Positions 19,557-27,862 of a stretch of DNA of 64,000 nucleotides are shown in pieces. Both the position numbers and the translations under genes were made by a program. The DNA is from Pandoraea communis (GTDB lineage: Bacteria > Pseudomonadota > Gammaproteobacteria > Burkholderiales > Burkholderiaceae), in NCBI RefSeq assembly GCF_902459745.1, contig NZ_CABPSJ010000003.1, forward strand, positions 682,001 to 746,000. Reading direction: 5' to 3'. Numbering within the stretch: the stretch's first letter is position 1; every line of letters starts with the position of its first letter. The notes beneath the pieces are model-generated. The model was not told the DNA's origin. It saw only the letters and a program-made list of their open reading frames with translations, and ran no database searches.

Positions 19557-20462
19557 TCAGGCAACGGCCTGCCCCTCGAGAATCAGATCGCCTGAGCGGC
19601 CCGGAATTTCGCCCCACACGACGGGATGCGCCGGCAGCGAGGCGAGATCGAGCGTCTCGTAGTACTGGCCCATCGTCACCAGATCGTGCCCTTGACGACG
19701 CCATCCGGCCAGCAATTGACGGAACAACGGGGCCAGTTTTTGGCCCTCAAGCTCTGCGTGAAGCGTGAACACGTGATGTTGCGCCGGATCGCGGGTCAGG
19801 GCAAGCAGGTGCTCGGCCACGCCGTTGATATCGCGGCCGTCGATACCGAGCAACTCATCTACAGTGGGCAGCGTCGTCGGCATTTGCACGTGTTTCAGGC
19901 GCACGCCATCGACGATCGGGTAGTGCGGCGCCGTACCACGCCCGTCCGACGCATATTTCATGCCCCAGGCGTCGATCTGCCGGAAGGCGTCATTGTTCAT
20001 CTGCCAGCCGGCCGCGCCGTGCGTGAGCGGCGGTGCGCCGAAGATCTGCGTGAAACGTGCATAGGCCTGCGACATCTGCCGCTGCGTCCAGGCGGCGTCG
20101 CGCGTGCGCACGTTGTCTTGCCAGTAGGTGTGGTCCCACGTGTGGATGCCGGTCTCGTGTCCGGCGTCCTGAACGGTGCGCATGACGCTGGCCGCGCGCA
20201 GCCCGATGTCCGGGCCAGGGAGCAGGGTGCCGTACATGAGCGTCTTGAAGCCGTAGTGTTCGACGACCGAAGTGCGCGAGACCTTCTTCAGAAAGCCGGG
20301 GCGGAAGACGCGCTTGAGCGCCCAGCCGGTGTGATCCGGCCCGAGGCTGAACAGGAACGTCGCTTGTGCCTCGTGCTCGGCCAGTGCCGCAAGCAGATTG
20401 GGCACGCCTTCACGCGTACCGCGCAGCGTGTCGACGTCGATCTTCAGGACAATCTTGGCCAT
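19557..20462 (-). CDS. arnD: 4-deoxy-4-formamido-L-arabinose-phosphoundecaprenol deformylase
   Basis: NodB-type polysaccharide deacetylase that removes the formyl group from undecaprenyl-phosphate-L-Ara4FN on the cytoplasmic side. The 301-residue product begins MAKIVLKIDVDTLRGTREGVPNLL, nearly identical in pattern to enterobacterial ArnD, with D9/D11 and GIHTWDHTYWQ (His ligands near 126-131) as metal site. It is the last arn gene, separated from the decarboxylase gene by 175 bases that contain a terminator, so it may have its own promoter or depend on read-through. Confidence 0.94.
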   Translation of the reverse strand: MAKIVLKIDVDTLRGTREGVPNLLAALAEHEAQATFLFSLGPDHTGWALKRVFRPGFLKKVSRTSVVEHYGFKTLMYGTLLPGPDIGLRAASVMRTVQDAGHETGIHTWDHTYWQDNVRTRDAAWTQRQMSQAYARFTQIFGAPPLTHGAAGWQMNNDAFRQIDAWGMKYASDGRGTAPHYPIVDGVRLKHVQMPTTLPTVDELLGIDGRDINGVAEHLLALTRDPAQHHVFTLHAELEGQKLAPLFRQLLAGWRRQGHDLVTMGQYYETLDLASLPAHPVVWGEIPGRSGDLILEGQAVA

Positions 20463-20533
20463 AGCCGCCCTCAGGTGGGGGATCGCGCAGACTTCGCGCC
20501 ATCTCCCGAATGTCGAATGAAAAATGTCGAGTC

Positions 20534-20567
20534 AAAAACGCCCGATGCGCCGAGGGCGCACCGGGCG
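20534..20567 (-). terminator. Intrinsic terminator inside the arn locus (minus strand)
   Basis: Minus-strand hairpin of two 6-bp GC-rich blocks (cgcccg/cgggcg and tgcgcc/ggcgca) separated by one mismatch, loop of 3, followed by five U. It lies 70 bases past the decarboxylase gene and 72 bases before arnD. Confidence 0.75.
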
Positions 20568-20637
20568 TGCAGTGCGATGTCTTACCCGCGACCGAGTGGC
20601 GGCGGGCCAGAGCTTTGCACCTTGGCTCGTAACTCGG

Positions 20638-21687
20638 TTACTCGCCTTCGACCAGACGGCGAGCTTCGGCAACGTGGCTACGATACGCTTCGAAAATCTT
20701 GCGCAGTGCGTCGTCCATCGAGGTGGTCGGTGCCCAGCCGAGTTCCTGCATGGTGTTCTCGATCTTTGGCACGCGGTTCTGCACGTCCTGATAGCCGTTG
20801 CCGTAGTACGCGCCCGACGAGGTTTCGACAAGCTGAACCTTTTTGGCCGTGTCGGCGTACTCGGGGTATTCGGCGGCCAGCTTGAGCATCATGTTGGCCA
20901 ACTCGCGCACCGAGAAGTTGTTCGTCGGGTTGCCGATGTTGTAGATCTTGCCGCTGGCAATGTTGTTCTTGTTGTCGATGATGCGTACCAGCGCGTCGAT
21001 ACCGTCGTCAATATCGGTAAAGGCGCGCTTCTGGTGGCCGCCGTCGACCAGACTGATGTTCTCGCCACGAGCGATGTGGCCGAGGAACTGCGTGACCACG
21101 CGCGACGAACCTTCCTTCGGCGTGTAGATCGAGTCGAGACCTGCGCCGATCCAGTTGAACGGACGGAACAGCGAGAAGTTCAGGCCTTCCTGCATGCCGT
21201 AGCCCCAGATCACACGATCCATGAGCTGCTTCGAGCAGGCGTAAATCCAACGCGGCTTGTTGATCGGGCCATAGATCAGCGGCGAGTTTTCCGGATCGAA
21301 TTCGCCGTCGGTGCACATGCCGTAGACCTCGGAGGTCGACGGGAACACCAGATGCTTGCCGTACTTCACGGCCGAGCGCACGATCGGCAGGTTCGCCTCG
21401 AAGTCGAGTTCGAACACGCGCAGCGGGGCCTTCACATAGGTGGCCGGCGTGGCGATGGCCACCAGCGGCAGGATCACGTCACACTTGCGGACGTGGTACT
21501 CGACCCATTCCTTGTTGATCGTGATGTCGCCTTCGAAGAAGTGCATGCGCTCGTGGTTGATCAGATCGCCCAGGCGATCCGTGAGCATGTCCATGCCATA
21601 AACTTCCCAGTCGGTCGTCTCCAGGATGCGCTTCGACAGGTGGTGGCCGATGAACCCGTTGACACCGAGAATCAGGACTTTTTTCAT
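20638..21687 (-). CDS. arnA: UDP-glucuronate 4-oxidative decarboxylase (ArnA C-terminal activity, separate gene)
   Basis: NAD-dependent SDR enzyme that converts UDP-glucuronate to UDP-Ara4O, the first L-Ara4N-specific step. The 349-residue product matches the C-terminal half of enterobacterial ArnA: GVNGFIG at 8-14 (NAD), STSEVYGM with S119/E120, the Y149-x3-K153 pair, and YQDVQNRVP with the late Arg implicated in decarboxylation. Start ATG 21687, 7 bases after the formyltransferase stop. In E. coli both activities are in one 660-residue chain; here they are two adjacent genes in the same order. Confidence 0.94.
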   Translation of the reverse strand: MKKVLILGVNGFIGHHLSKRILETTDWEVYGMDMLTDRLGDLINHERMHFFEGDITINKEWVEYHVRKCDVILPLVAIATPATYVKAPLRVFELDFEANLPIVRSAVKYGKHLVFPSTSEVYGMCTDGEFDPENSPLIYGPINKPRWIYACSKQLMDRVIWGYGMQEGLNFSLFRPFNWIGAGLDSIYTPKEGSSRVVTQFLGHIARGENISLVDGGHQKRAFTDIDDGIDALVRIIDNKNNIASGKIYNIGNPTNNFSVRELANMMLKLAAEYPEYADTAKKVQLVETSSGAYYGNGYQDVQNRVPKIENTMQELGWAPTTSMDDALRKIFEAYRSHVAEARRLVEGE

Positions 21688-21694
21688 ATTACGG

Positions 21695-22600
21695 TCAGTG
21701 ATTGAGCTGGGAAAACTGTTCCGGCGTGACAGGCTTGCCGTCCAGCAATAGTTCATGAATGACGATGGCATTTGCGTCGCCGCAAACGCCAAGGAGCGCA
21801 TTATCCACTACTTGCAGTCCGCAGGGCAAACCGGAGGGAACCGGCGAGCGTGACAGACGGGCGCGCGTGACCACCCAGCGGTGGTCCGCTGCGTCGGTAA
21901 ATGCGCCGGGATAGGGCGGCGCAACGGCGCGAATCAGGTTATAGACATCTTGTGCCGGCTTCGACCAGTCGATACGGCCGTCCTCCGGCTTGCGTCCGCC
22001 GAAGTAGCTGCCCGCGCTCAGATCGTTGAGATGACGCGGTGCCGTGCCGGCGATCAGGCCGGGCAGGCAGCGCCAGAGCGTCTGCTCGGCCGCGACCGTC
22101 ACTTTCTCGAACACTTCGCCGGCCGTGTCATCCGGCAGGATCGGCACCGCCGTCTGGTCGATGATCGCCCCGGCGTCCGGCTTGGCGGCCATTTCGTGCA
22201 GTGTGGCGCCCGTTTCTATTTCGCCCTTCAAAACCGCCCAATTCACCGGTACGCGGCCACGATACTTCGGCAGCAACGAACCGTGCATGTTGAAGGCGCC
22301 TCGAGGGGCGATTTCGAGCACCGCCGGGGGAATCATGTGGCGGTAGTAGAACGAGAAGATGAAATCCGGCGCAATGGCACGGATTTGCTCGGCAAGCGCG
22401 GGATCGGCGGGATCGTCGGGGGTGACGACCGGGATGCCGTGCTCGGCGGCGACACTGGCGACGCTGCCGAACCAGATGTTCTCGTTCGGATTGTCCTGAT
22501 GCGTGACGACGAGTGCGACGTCGACGCCGCGCGCGAGCAGCACCCGAAGGCAGCGCACGCCAACGTTGTGATAGGCGAAAACGATGGCTTTGGCGCTCAT
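21695..22600 (-). CDS. arnA: UDP-L-Ara4N formyltransferase (ArnA N-terminal activity, separate gene)
   Basis: N-10-formyltetrahydrofolate-dependent formylation of UDP-Ara4N, which drives the pathway forward. The 301-residue product has the transferase signature FNMHGSLLPKYRGRVPVNW with N104 and H106, and D142 in AAKPDAGAIID, matching the catalytic triad of ArnA. The ATG overlaps the arnC stop by 4 bases (ATGA), and the stop is 7 bases before the decarboxylase gene, so the three are co-translated. Confidence 0.93.
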   Translation of the reverse strand: MSAKAIVFAYHNVGVRCLRVLLARGVDVALVVTHQDNPNENIWFGSVASVAAEHGIPVVTPDDPADPALAEQIRAIAPDFIFSFYYRHMIPPAVLEIAPRGAFNMHGSLLPKYRGRVPVNWAVLKGEIETGATLHEMAAKPDAGAIIDQTAVPILPDDTAGEVFEKVTVAAEQTLWRCLPGLIAGTAPRHLNDLSAGSYFGGRKPEDGRIDWSKPAQDVYNLIRAVAPPYPGAFTDAADHRWVVTRARLSRSPVPSGLPCGLQVVDNALLGVCGDANAIVIHELLLDGKPVTPEQFSQLNH

Positions 22601-23619
22601 GAGGCGTGCGATCCCAGTTCCGTCGCGCCGGTGGTCCGGCTGGCGCTTGAGGGGCCGCCGGCGGCGTTCTCCGAACGGCCCGACGGGTGTTCTTCAAGCA
22701 CCGCCTGAACCAGATAGCGCGGGCGCTGACGAACCTGCTGATAAATGCGGCCGATGTATTCGCCGAGCAGACCCATGCCGAACAGAATCACGCCAAGCAG
22801 GCAGAACGTGACGGCGAACAGCGTGAACACCCCCTGGACTTCCGAGCCGAAGAGGAAGCGGCGGGCGATCAGCACAATGAACAACAGGCCGGAGGCGGCG
22901 GACAGTGTGATGCCTACGCCCGAGAGCCATTGCAGCGGCACCACCGAGAAACCGGTGACGAGGTCGAAATTCAGACGAATCAGGCTATAGAGCGAATACT
23001 TCGACTCGCCCGCAAAGCGTTCCTCGTGAGCCACATCCACTTCCGTGGGGTTTTGCGCGAACGTGTAGGCCAGCGCCGGAATGAACGTGTTGATCTCGCG
23101 GCACTGATTGACCGTGTCGACGATGTGACGGCTGTAGCCGCGCAGCATGCAGCCCTGATCGGTCATGCGAATACGCGTGATGCGCTCGCGCAGGCGGTTC
23201 ATGGCACGCGACGCATGGCGGCGGAACCATGTGTCCTGACGGTTCATGCGCACCGTACCGACATAGTCGTGACCTGCGGCCAACTGCTCGACGAGCTTGC
23301 CGATTTCTTCGGGCGGATTCTGCAGATCGGCGTCGAGCGTGATGACCCACTCGCCGCGCGTGTGCTCGAAGCCGGCCAGAATGGCCATGTGTTGTCCATA
23401 GTTGCCGTTGAACAGCACAACGCGCGTCACATCCGGACGCGCGCGGTACTGCTCGGCGAGCAGCGCGGCAGAACGGTCGCGGCTGCCGTCGTTGACGAAC
23501 ACCACTTCGTAAGTCACGCCCAGTTGGTCGAGCGCCGGGTACAGCCGGTCGAAGAGGGCGGCAAGTCCTGCCTCTTCGTTATAAACCGGGATGACGACGG
23601 AGAGTTGTGGACAATTCAT
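22597..23619 (-). CDS. arnC: Undecaprenyl-phosphate 4-deoxy-4-formamido-L-arabinose transferase
   Basis: Family 2 glycosyltransferase that moves Ara4FN from UDP to undecaprenyl phosphate. The 340-residue protein has the GT2 start LSVVIPVYNEEAGL, the metal-binding DAD at 96-98 (ITLDADLQNPPEE), RDTW..HASRAMN, and two C-terminal membrane spans (about 230-300). It is coupled to arnB upstream (ATGA overlap at 23616-23619) and to the formyltransferase downstream. Confidence 0.94.
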   Translation of the reverse strand: MNCPQLSVVIPVYNEEAGLAALFDRLYPALDQLGVTYEVVFVNDGSRDRSAALLAEQYRARPDVTRVVLFNGNYGQHMAILAGFEHTRGEWVITLDADLQNPPEEIGKLVEQLAAGHDYVGTVRMNRQDTWFRRHASRAMNRLRERITRIRMTDQGCMLRGYSRHIVDTVNQCREINTFIPALAYTFAQNPTEVDVAHEERFAGESKYSLYSLIRLNFDLVTGFSVVPLQWLSGVGITLSAASGLLFIVLIARRFLFGSEVQGVFTLFAVTFCLLGVILFGMGLLGEYIGRIYQQVRQRPRYLVQAVLEEHPSGRSENAAGGPSSASRTTGATELGSHAS

Positions 23620-24782
23620 TTTTGATGATCAGCGCAAATGGCATTAACGGCTTCGCAGACGCGCGCAACGTCGGCATGGGTCATGGCCGGGAACAGCGGC
23701 AACGTCAAGAGCGTGCGGCCGAGGCGTTCCGTATGCGGGAACTGCCCCTCATGGAAGCCGAGTGAACGATACATTGTAAACAGGTGGATAGCAGGGTAGT
23801 GGACGCCGCTGCCGATACCGCGCGCCTTAAGTTTTTCCATGACGCCGGCACGGGTGATCGTGAGCCGCTCCAGCGGCAACTCGACCTGGAACATATGCCA
23901 GTTCGAGTTCGTGAAGTCGGCATGCGGCAGACCGAGGCCCAACGCCACTGCGGGGCCTCCCGCGAGCGTATCGAAGTACAGGCGGACCAGTTCCTTGCGA
24001 CGCGCGTTGAATGCCGCCAGGTGCGGCATCTGACCGAGGCCGACGCGGGCGGCGACATCCGTCAGGTTGAACTTGCCGCCGAGCACGTCGACGTCCATGC
24101 CGTCGAAGCCGGTGCGGGTCACGCCCTGCAGGCGGTACTTCTCGGCCAGACGTGCCTCGTCCTCATTGTTGAAGACGAGGGCGCCGCCTTCGATGGACGT
24201 CAGATTCTTATTGGCGTGGAAGCTGAACGATACGAGATCGCCCAGGGCGCCGATGCGCTCGCCGCGCCACGTCGATCCCATCGCTTGCGCGGCATCTTCG
24301 ATCACGCGCAGGTTGTGACGGCGTGCAATGTCGTACAGCCGGTCCATATCGACCGGCAGTCCGGCGAGATAGACGGGGATAATGGCGCGCGTCTTGGGCG
24401 TGATCGCCTTTTCGAGCAGATCGAGGTCGATGTTGCGCGTGACCGGATCGACGTCGACAAACACGGGCGTCGCGCCGACTTCCAGAATCACGTTGGCCGT
24501 AGCGACCCACGACAGCGACGTGGTGATGACTTCGTCGCCGCCTTGGACGCCGGCGAGGCGCAGGCCGATCTCGAGCGTCGCGGTGCCGGAGTTGAAGGCG
24601 CGCACAGGGCGTCCGCCAAAAAACTCGGACAGCGCTTTCTCGAAGGCCTGCACTTGCGGGCCCGAGGTGATCCAGCCGGAACGCAGCACCTCGGCGACGC
24701 CAGCAATGGTGGCGTCGTCGATGCTCGGCCGCGTGAACGGCAGGAACGGTTGATTCGATTGGGAGGTTGCCGAGTCGCTCAT
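23616..24782 (-). CDS. arnB: UDP-4-amino-4-deoxy-L-arabinose-oxoglutarate aminotransferase
   Basis: PLP enzyme of the DegT/DnrJ/EryC1 family that aminates UDP-Ara4O using glutamate. The 388-residue protein has the PLP lysine K192 in SFHANKNLTSIEGG, matching ArnB, and FNSGTATLEIGLRLAG near 63-79 for phosphate binding. I chose ATG 24782 rather than a TTG four codons upstream. It lies 85 bases after the SMR gene and overlaps arnC. Confidence 0.95.
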   Translation of the reverse strand: MSDSATSQSNQPFLPFTRPSIDDATIAGVAEVLRSGWITSGPQVQAFEKALSEFFGGRPVRAFNSGTATLEIGLRLAGVQGGDEVITTSLSWVATANVILEVGATPVFVDVDPVTRNIDLDLLEKAITPKTRAIIPVYLAGLPVDMDRLYDIARRHNLRVIEDAAQAMGSTWRGERIGALGDLVSFSFHANKNLTSIEGGALVFNNEDEARLAEKYRLQGVTRTGFDGMDVDVLGGKFNLTDVAARVGLGQMPHLAAFNARRKELVRLYFDTLAGGPAVALGLGLPHADFTNSNWHMFQVELPLERLTITRAGVMEKLKARGIGSGVHYPAIHLFTMYRSLGFHEGQFPHTERLGRTLLTLPLFPAMTHADVARVCEAVNAICADHQK

Positions 24783-24867
24783 GATGTAAGACAAAGCCTC
24801 AGGTAAGCATTGGGGGATGCGTCAGCACTTGATGCGGCGCACGCGTCGATTCCATCGGCTCACAGCC

Positions 24868-25239
24868 TTAGCTGCGCGCCAGAATATAAACACCGATCAG
24901 AATGATGCCGATAGCCACGACACGTTGCATCGACAGCGTCTCGCCAAACAGGTACCAGGCGGCGACCGCGTTCACGACATAACCGAGCGAGAGCATCGGA
25001 TAGGCGATCGAGACTTCGACGCGCGAGAGCGCCAGAATCCAGACGACCACGCTAATGGCATAGCAGACGAGCCCACCCATGATCGGTACTTGTGTGGCGA
25101 GCTTGATGCCGATGGGGACGATATTGGCGCGCGTGAATTCGAGCGCGCCAATCGAGCCGGCACCGGCCTTGAGCAACAACTGGGCGCACGCGTTGAGCAG
25201 CACGCCCGTGAGAATAAGGGAAAACGTAGCGAGATTCAT
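24868..25239 (-). CDS. SMR/EamA-type small transporter, probable undecaprenyl-P-L-Ara4N flippase subunit
   Basis: A 123-residue protein with four membrane spans of the small multidrug resistance fold. The YPMLSLGYVVNAVAAWYLFGE pattern of ArnE/ArnF is seen near 79-99. In enterobacteria ArnE and ArnF form a heterodimer that flips undecaprenyl-P-L-Ara4N to the periplasm; here only one such gene lies between arnB and arnT, so it may act as a homodimer. Start ATG 25239; a TTG nine codons upstream is less likely because it falls in a direct repeat. Confidence 0.82.
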   Translation of the reverse strand: MNLATFSLILTGVLLNACAQLLLKAGAGSIGALEFTRANIVPIGIKLATQVPIMGGLVCYAISVVVWILALSRVEVSIAYPMLSLGYVVNAVAAWYLFGETLSMQRVVAIGIILIGVYILARS

Positions 25240-25240
25240 G

Positions 25241-25260
25241 GAACGTTTGTGAACGTTTGT
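25241..25260. repeat. Tandem 10-bp direct repeat upstream of the SMR gene
   Basis: gaacgtttgt occurs twice head to tail (25241-25250 and 25251-25260), followed by a partial third gaaca. It touches the SMR gene start codon. The 141-base gap up to the arnT stop holds nothing else recognisable. Confidence 0.7.
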
Positions 25261-25380
25261 GAACAATTATGGATGTTGCAAATTGGCTGGCGCTTAGCCC
25301 TGCTAAGCCTCCGGCCTCGTAATGCTGCCGCTGTGCGGCGCGAATGATCGGGGAAGCAAGTCAATCGACGGGCAAGCGCG

Positions 25381-27147
25381 CTATTTTACGTTGTCTCCCG
25401 GCTGCGGTTTCGAGATCACTATGCGGCGACTGTCACGCGCGATGATGTGCATCGGCAGATGTTGCGCTTCGAGCTGACCGAACGTGCCCGGGTCGACCAG
25501 CGCGAGGGCTTTGGGGTCGGCCCGCCAGCGGGCGTAGAAGTCATCAAGCGTCGGCAGCCACTTCTGCGGCTCCTGCGTCACGCCGAATTCGAGTTCGTCC
25601 GGATGCTGCACCATGATCATCGTGCGGCCGAGGTAATACGGCATGGTGTGATCGAGCACATTCACGGAATAGAAAGGCACGTTCGGCCCGAGACGCTGCA
25701 TCTCCGACTCGATCGCCGGCACGAGCAGTACGCCCGAGCTTTGGCGGCCGAACACTTCATGCCCCATGCCGCCGACCATCACAAGCAGCAGCATGGCGCC
25801 GGCAAAGGTGAGCAGGGCGCGACGTGCGCTGTGCCGCGCCAGCCGCCAGGCCACGAGGGTTCCCGCCAGACCGATGCCGAGTGCGAAGTACAACCAGATC
25901 TGGAAGGCTTTGTACAACTCGTTCGGGTTGCGCACGCTGCCTGCGCGCCCCACGAAGATGGCCACCATGACCAGCGCTGCGATCAGGAAGATCGCGTAAC
26001 CGGCCAGATGCAGGCGTACCGTTTCGCGGCGCAACTGTGCCAGATACAGGCCGAAGAGCAGGGCCATGGCGGGTGCGATGGGCAGCAGATACGAAATCAG
26101 CTTCGAGTGCGAGGCGCTGAAGAACGCAAAGATGAACAGCGACCACACCCAGAGCATCAGCGCCGGGGCAAAGCCGTTGGGCTGGCGCGGCATGCGCAGC
26201 GTGGCGCGCACGGTACCCGGCAGCACCGACAACCAGGGCAGGAAGCCGACGATGAACACGGGGACGAAGTACCACGGCGCGCCATCGCGATTGTGGCCCG
26301 CCATCGCGAAGCGGCGGAAGTGCTCGTTGATGAAGAAGAAGTCGAAGAATTCCGGATTGTGAATCTGCACGAGCACGAACCACGGGGCCGCAATCGCAAA
26401 GAAGACGATCAGGCCGCTGCCCAGATACAGGCGCCGCCACAAGGCCCAGTCGCGTGCGACGAACGTGTAGATGACGAGCACGCCGCCCGGCAGCACGATG
26501 CCGACCAGCCCCTTGCTCAGCACGGCGAGCGCCATGGCCGCCCAGCACAGCCACATCCAGCCGCGCACGGCGGCGCGCGCCAGCCCTGGGCGCTGGGCCA
26601 GCAGCAGTGCGCACAGTGAAAGGCCCATAAAGAACGACAGGCCCATGTCGAGCACGTTGAAGTGCCCGAGCAGCGACCACAGCGGCGCGCAGGCCAGCGC
26701 TGCGGCGGCGAACAGGCCGACACGCGCATTGAACACCCGGCGGCCGGTGAAGCCAACCATCAGCACACCGGCAAAGCCGGTGAGCGCTGTCCACAGCCGG
26801 GCTTGCCATTCGCCGAGTCCGAAGGCGACAAAGGTGAGCGCGTTCATCCAGGTTTGCAGCGGCGGCTTCTCGAAATATTTGTAGCCGTTGTAGCGCGGCG
26901 TAATCCAGTCGCCGGTGACCCACATTTCGCGTGCCATTTCCGCATAACGCCCTTCGTCGCTCGCAATCAGATGGCGATAATCGAGCGCGCCGAACCACAC
27001 AAGCGCGAACGCCACAAGAAGCAGCCAGAAAGCAGCGGGGGACAGCGGATAGGACGAGGGGGGCGCGTTGGAGGCGTTGGACGCTGAGAGCGGAGGTGGA
27101 GCGAGGGGTTCGGCCGATAGGCCGGAGGCGAGCGGGCGGCGGCTCAC
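25381..27147 (-). CDS. arnT: 4-amino-4-deoxy-L-arabinose lipid A transferase (ArnT-type GT39/83)
   Basis: Integral membrane transferase that moves L-Ara4N from undecaprenyl phosphate to lipid A at the periplasmic face, giving polymyxin resistance. The 588-residue protein has about 12 membrane spans. It carries the ArnT periplasmic motif DEGRYAEMAREMWVTGDWITPR near 65-86 and FEKPPLQTWMNAL near 92-104, then FFIN.HF.RF..AGHNR.GAPWYFVPV near 272-298. GTG start overlaps the Mth938-like stop by 4 bases (GTGA). Polymyxin resistance is family knowledge. Confidence 0.93.
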   Translation of the reverse strand: MSRRPLASGLSAEPLAPPPLSASNASNAPPSSYPLSPAAFWLLLVAFALVWFGALDYRHLIASDEGRYAEMAREMWVTGDWITPRYNGYKYFEKPPLQTWMNALTFVAFGLGEWQARLWTALTGFAGVLMVGFTGRRVFNARVGLFAAAALACAPLWSLLGHFNVLDMGLSFFMGLSLCALLLAQRPGLARAAVRGWMWLCWAAMALAVLSKGLVGIVLPGGVLVIYTFVARDWALWRRLYLGSGLIVFFAIAAPWFVLVQIHNPEFFDFFFINEHFRRFAMAGHNRDGAPWYFVPVFIVGFLPWLSVLPGTVRATLRMPRQPNGFAPALMLWVWSLFIFAFFSASHSKLISYLLPIAPAMALLFGLYLAQLRRETVRLHLAGYAIFLIAALVMVAIFVGRAGSVRNPNELYKAFQIWLYFALGIGLAGTLVAWRLARHSARRALLTFAGAMLLLVMVGGMGHEVFGRQSSGVLLVPAIESEMQRLGPNVPFYSVNVLDHTMPYYLGRTMIMVQHPDELEFGVTQEPQKWLPTLDDFYARWRADPKALALVDPGTFGQLEAQHLPMHIIARDSRRIVISKPQPGDNVK

Positions 27148-27530
27148 TCAGCCGCCTCGGTCTCGATGAGCAGCGCGAGCACGACCCGGCGTCCTTCGCT
27201 CATCAGAATGTTGTAGGTGCGGCAGGCCGCCTGGGTGTCCATGGAGTCCACGCCGATACGGGTGCTGGTGAGCGTGCTGGTCAGCCGGGGATGGGCGAAG
27301 CGCAGGCGATTGCCGCTGCCGAAGATGACGACCTCGGGGTCGAGGGCGCGCAGCTTTTCGAAATGGGACGGATCGAGCGCGTCGAAGCGCGACACCGGCC
27401 AGGCCTGAATCTCGCCCTCGGGCGCAATGATCACACTTTGTTCGTGACGAACCTTGTTCACCTCGACGTAGCCGGGGCCGTAGCCGGTGACAGTGTTCAA
27501 TGCTTGCGACGGGTCTTGATGCAGTTTCAC
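27144..27530 (-). CDS. Mth938-like/DUF498 domain protein
   Basis: A 128-residue protein of the Mth938/NDUFAF3-like fold. It contains VTGYGPGYVEVN, the domain core IIFGSGNRLRFAHP and the tail QAACRTYNILMSEGRRVVLALL. Function in bacteria is unknown. I chose the GTG at 27530 (reading MKLHQDPSQALN), which matches what I recall of the usual family N-terminus and has AGGGA ten bases upstream; an ATG at 27551 would add seven residues without a ribosome site. It is the first gene of the run with arnT, overlapping it by 4 bases. Confidence 0.8.
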   Translation of the reverse strand: MKLHQDPSQALNTVTGYGPGYVEVNKVRHEQSVIIAPEGEIQAWPVSRFDALDPSHFEKLRALDPEVVIFGSGNRLRFAHPRLTSTLTSTRIGVDSMDTQAACRTYNILMSEGRRVVLALLIETEAAE

Positions 27531-27648
27531 TTTCGGAGATTCCCTACCCATGGGGTTAACCAATGGTTATCCAGTGGTCGACGAGCGTCGGCGGGTCGTG
27601 CAACGGTCGGGCATCTTGCCTCGCGTGGCGCAAACCGTCAATGATGCA

Positions 27649-27709
27649 TTGCCGAACTCTGTCATAATTGGCTAAATTATAGCTTTTTGCCGTACGCAGC
27701 ACGGCAAAA
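27649..27709. promoter_or_regulatory. Divergent promoter region with operator-like dyad (Mth938-arnT versus alaA-hom)
   Basis: On + : TTGCCG (27649-27654), 18-base spacer, TAAATT (27673-27678). On - : TATAAT at 27676-27681. A perfect 9-bp inverted repeat TTTTGCCGT-N7-ACGGCAAAA spans 27685-27709, overlapping the + start site and the - strand -35 zone, as an operator would. A second small hairpin gcggacc/ggtccgc (27783-27799) lies in the + leader. Nothing else is seen in the 332-base gap 27531-27862. Confidence 0.5.
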
Positions 27710-27862
27710 CCGTTGCAGTGCGGCATTTGCCACGCCGAAACCGGGGGGGACGCGGTGTCATGTGCGCTTCGCGCACACGCTTGCGGACCGCCGGTCCGCC
27801 GTGCGTCCCGCCTGCTGCCGGCCCGTTCGGACGCTGCGCCGCCCGTCAAGACCACTACCGCC

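Noticed and set aside
21688-21694. Sequencing error splitting arnA
   Set aside because: Each half has its own start and full-length domain, and the linker of fused ArnA is absent, so the split looks natural.
27713-27862. 50-residue N-terminal extension of the AlaA-like aminotransferase
   Set aside because: It contains a hairpin and Cys/Arg-rich random-looking sequence; the family begins at the GTG at 27863.
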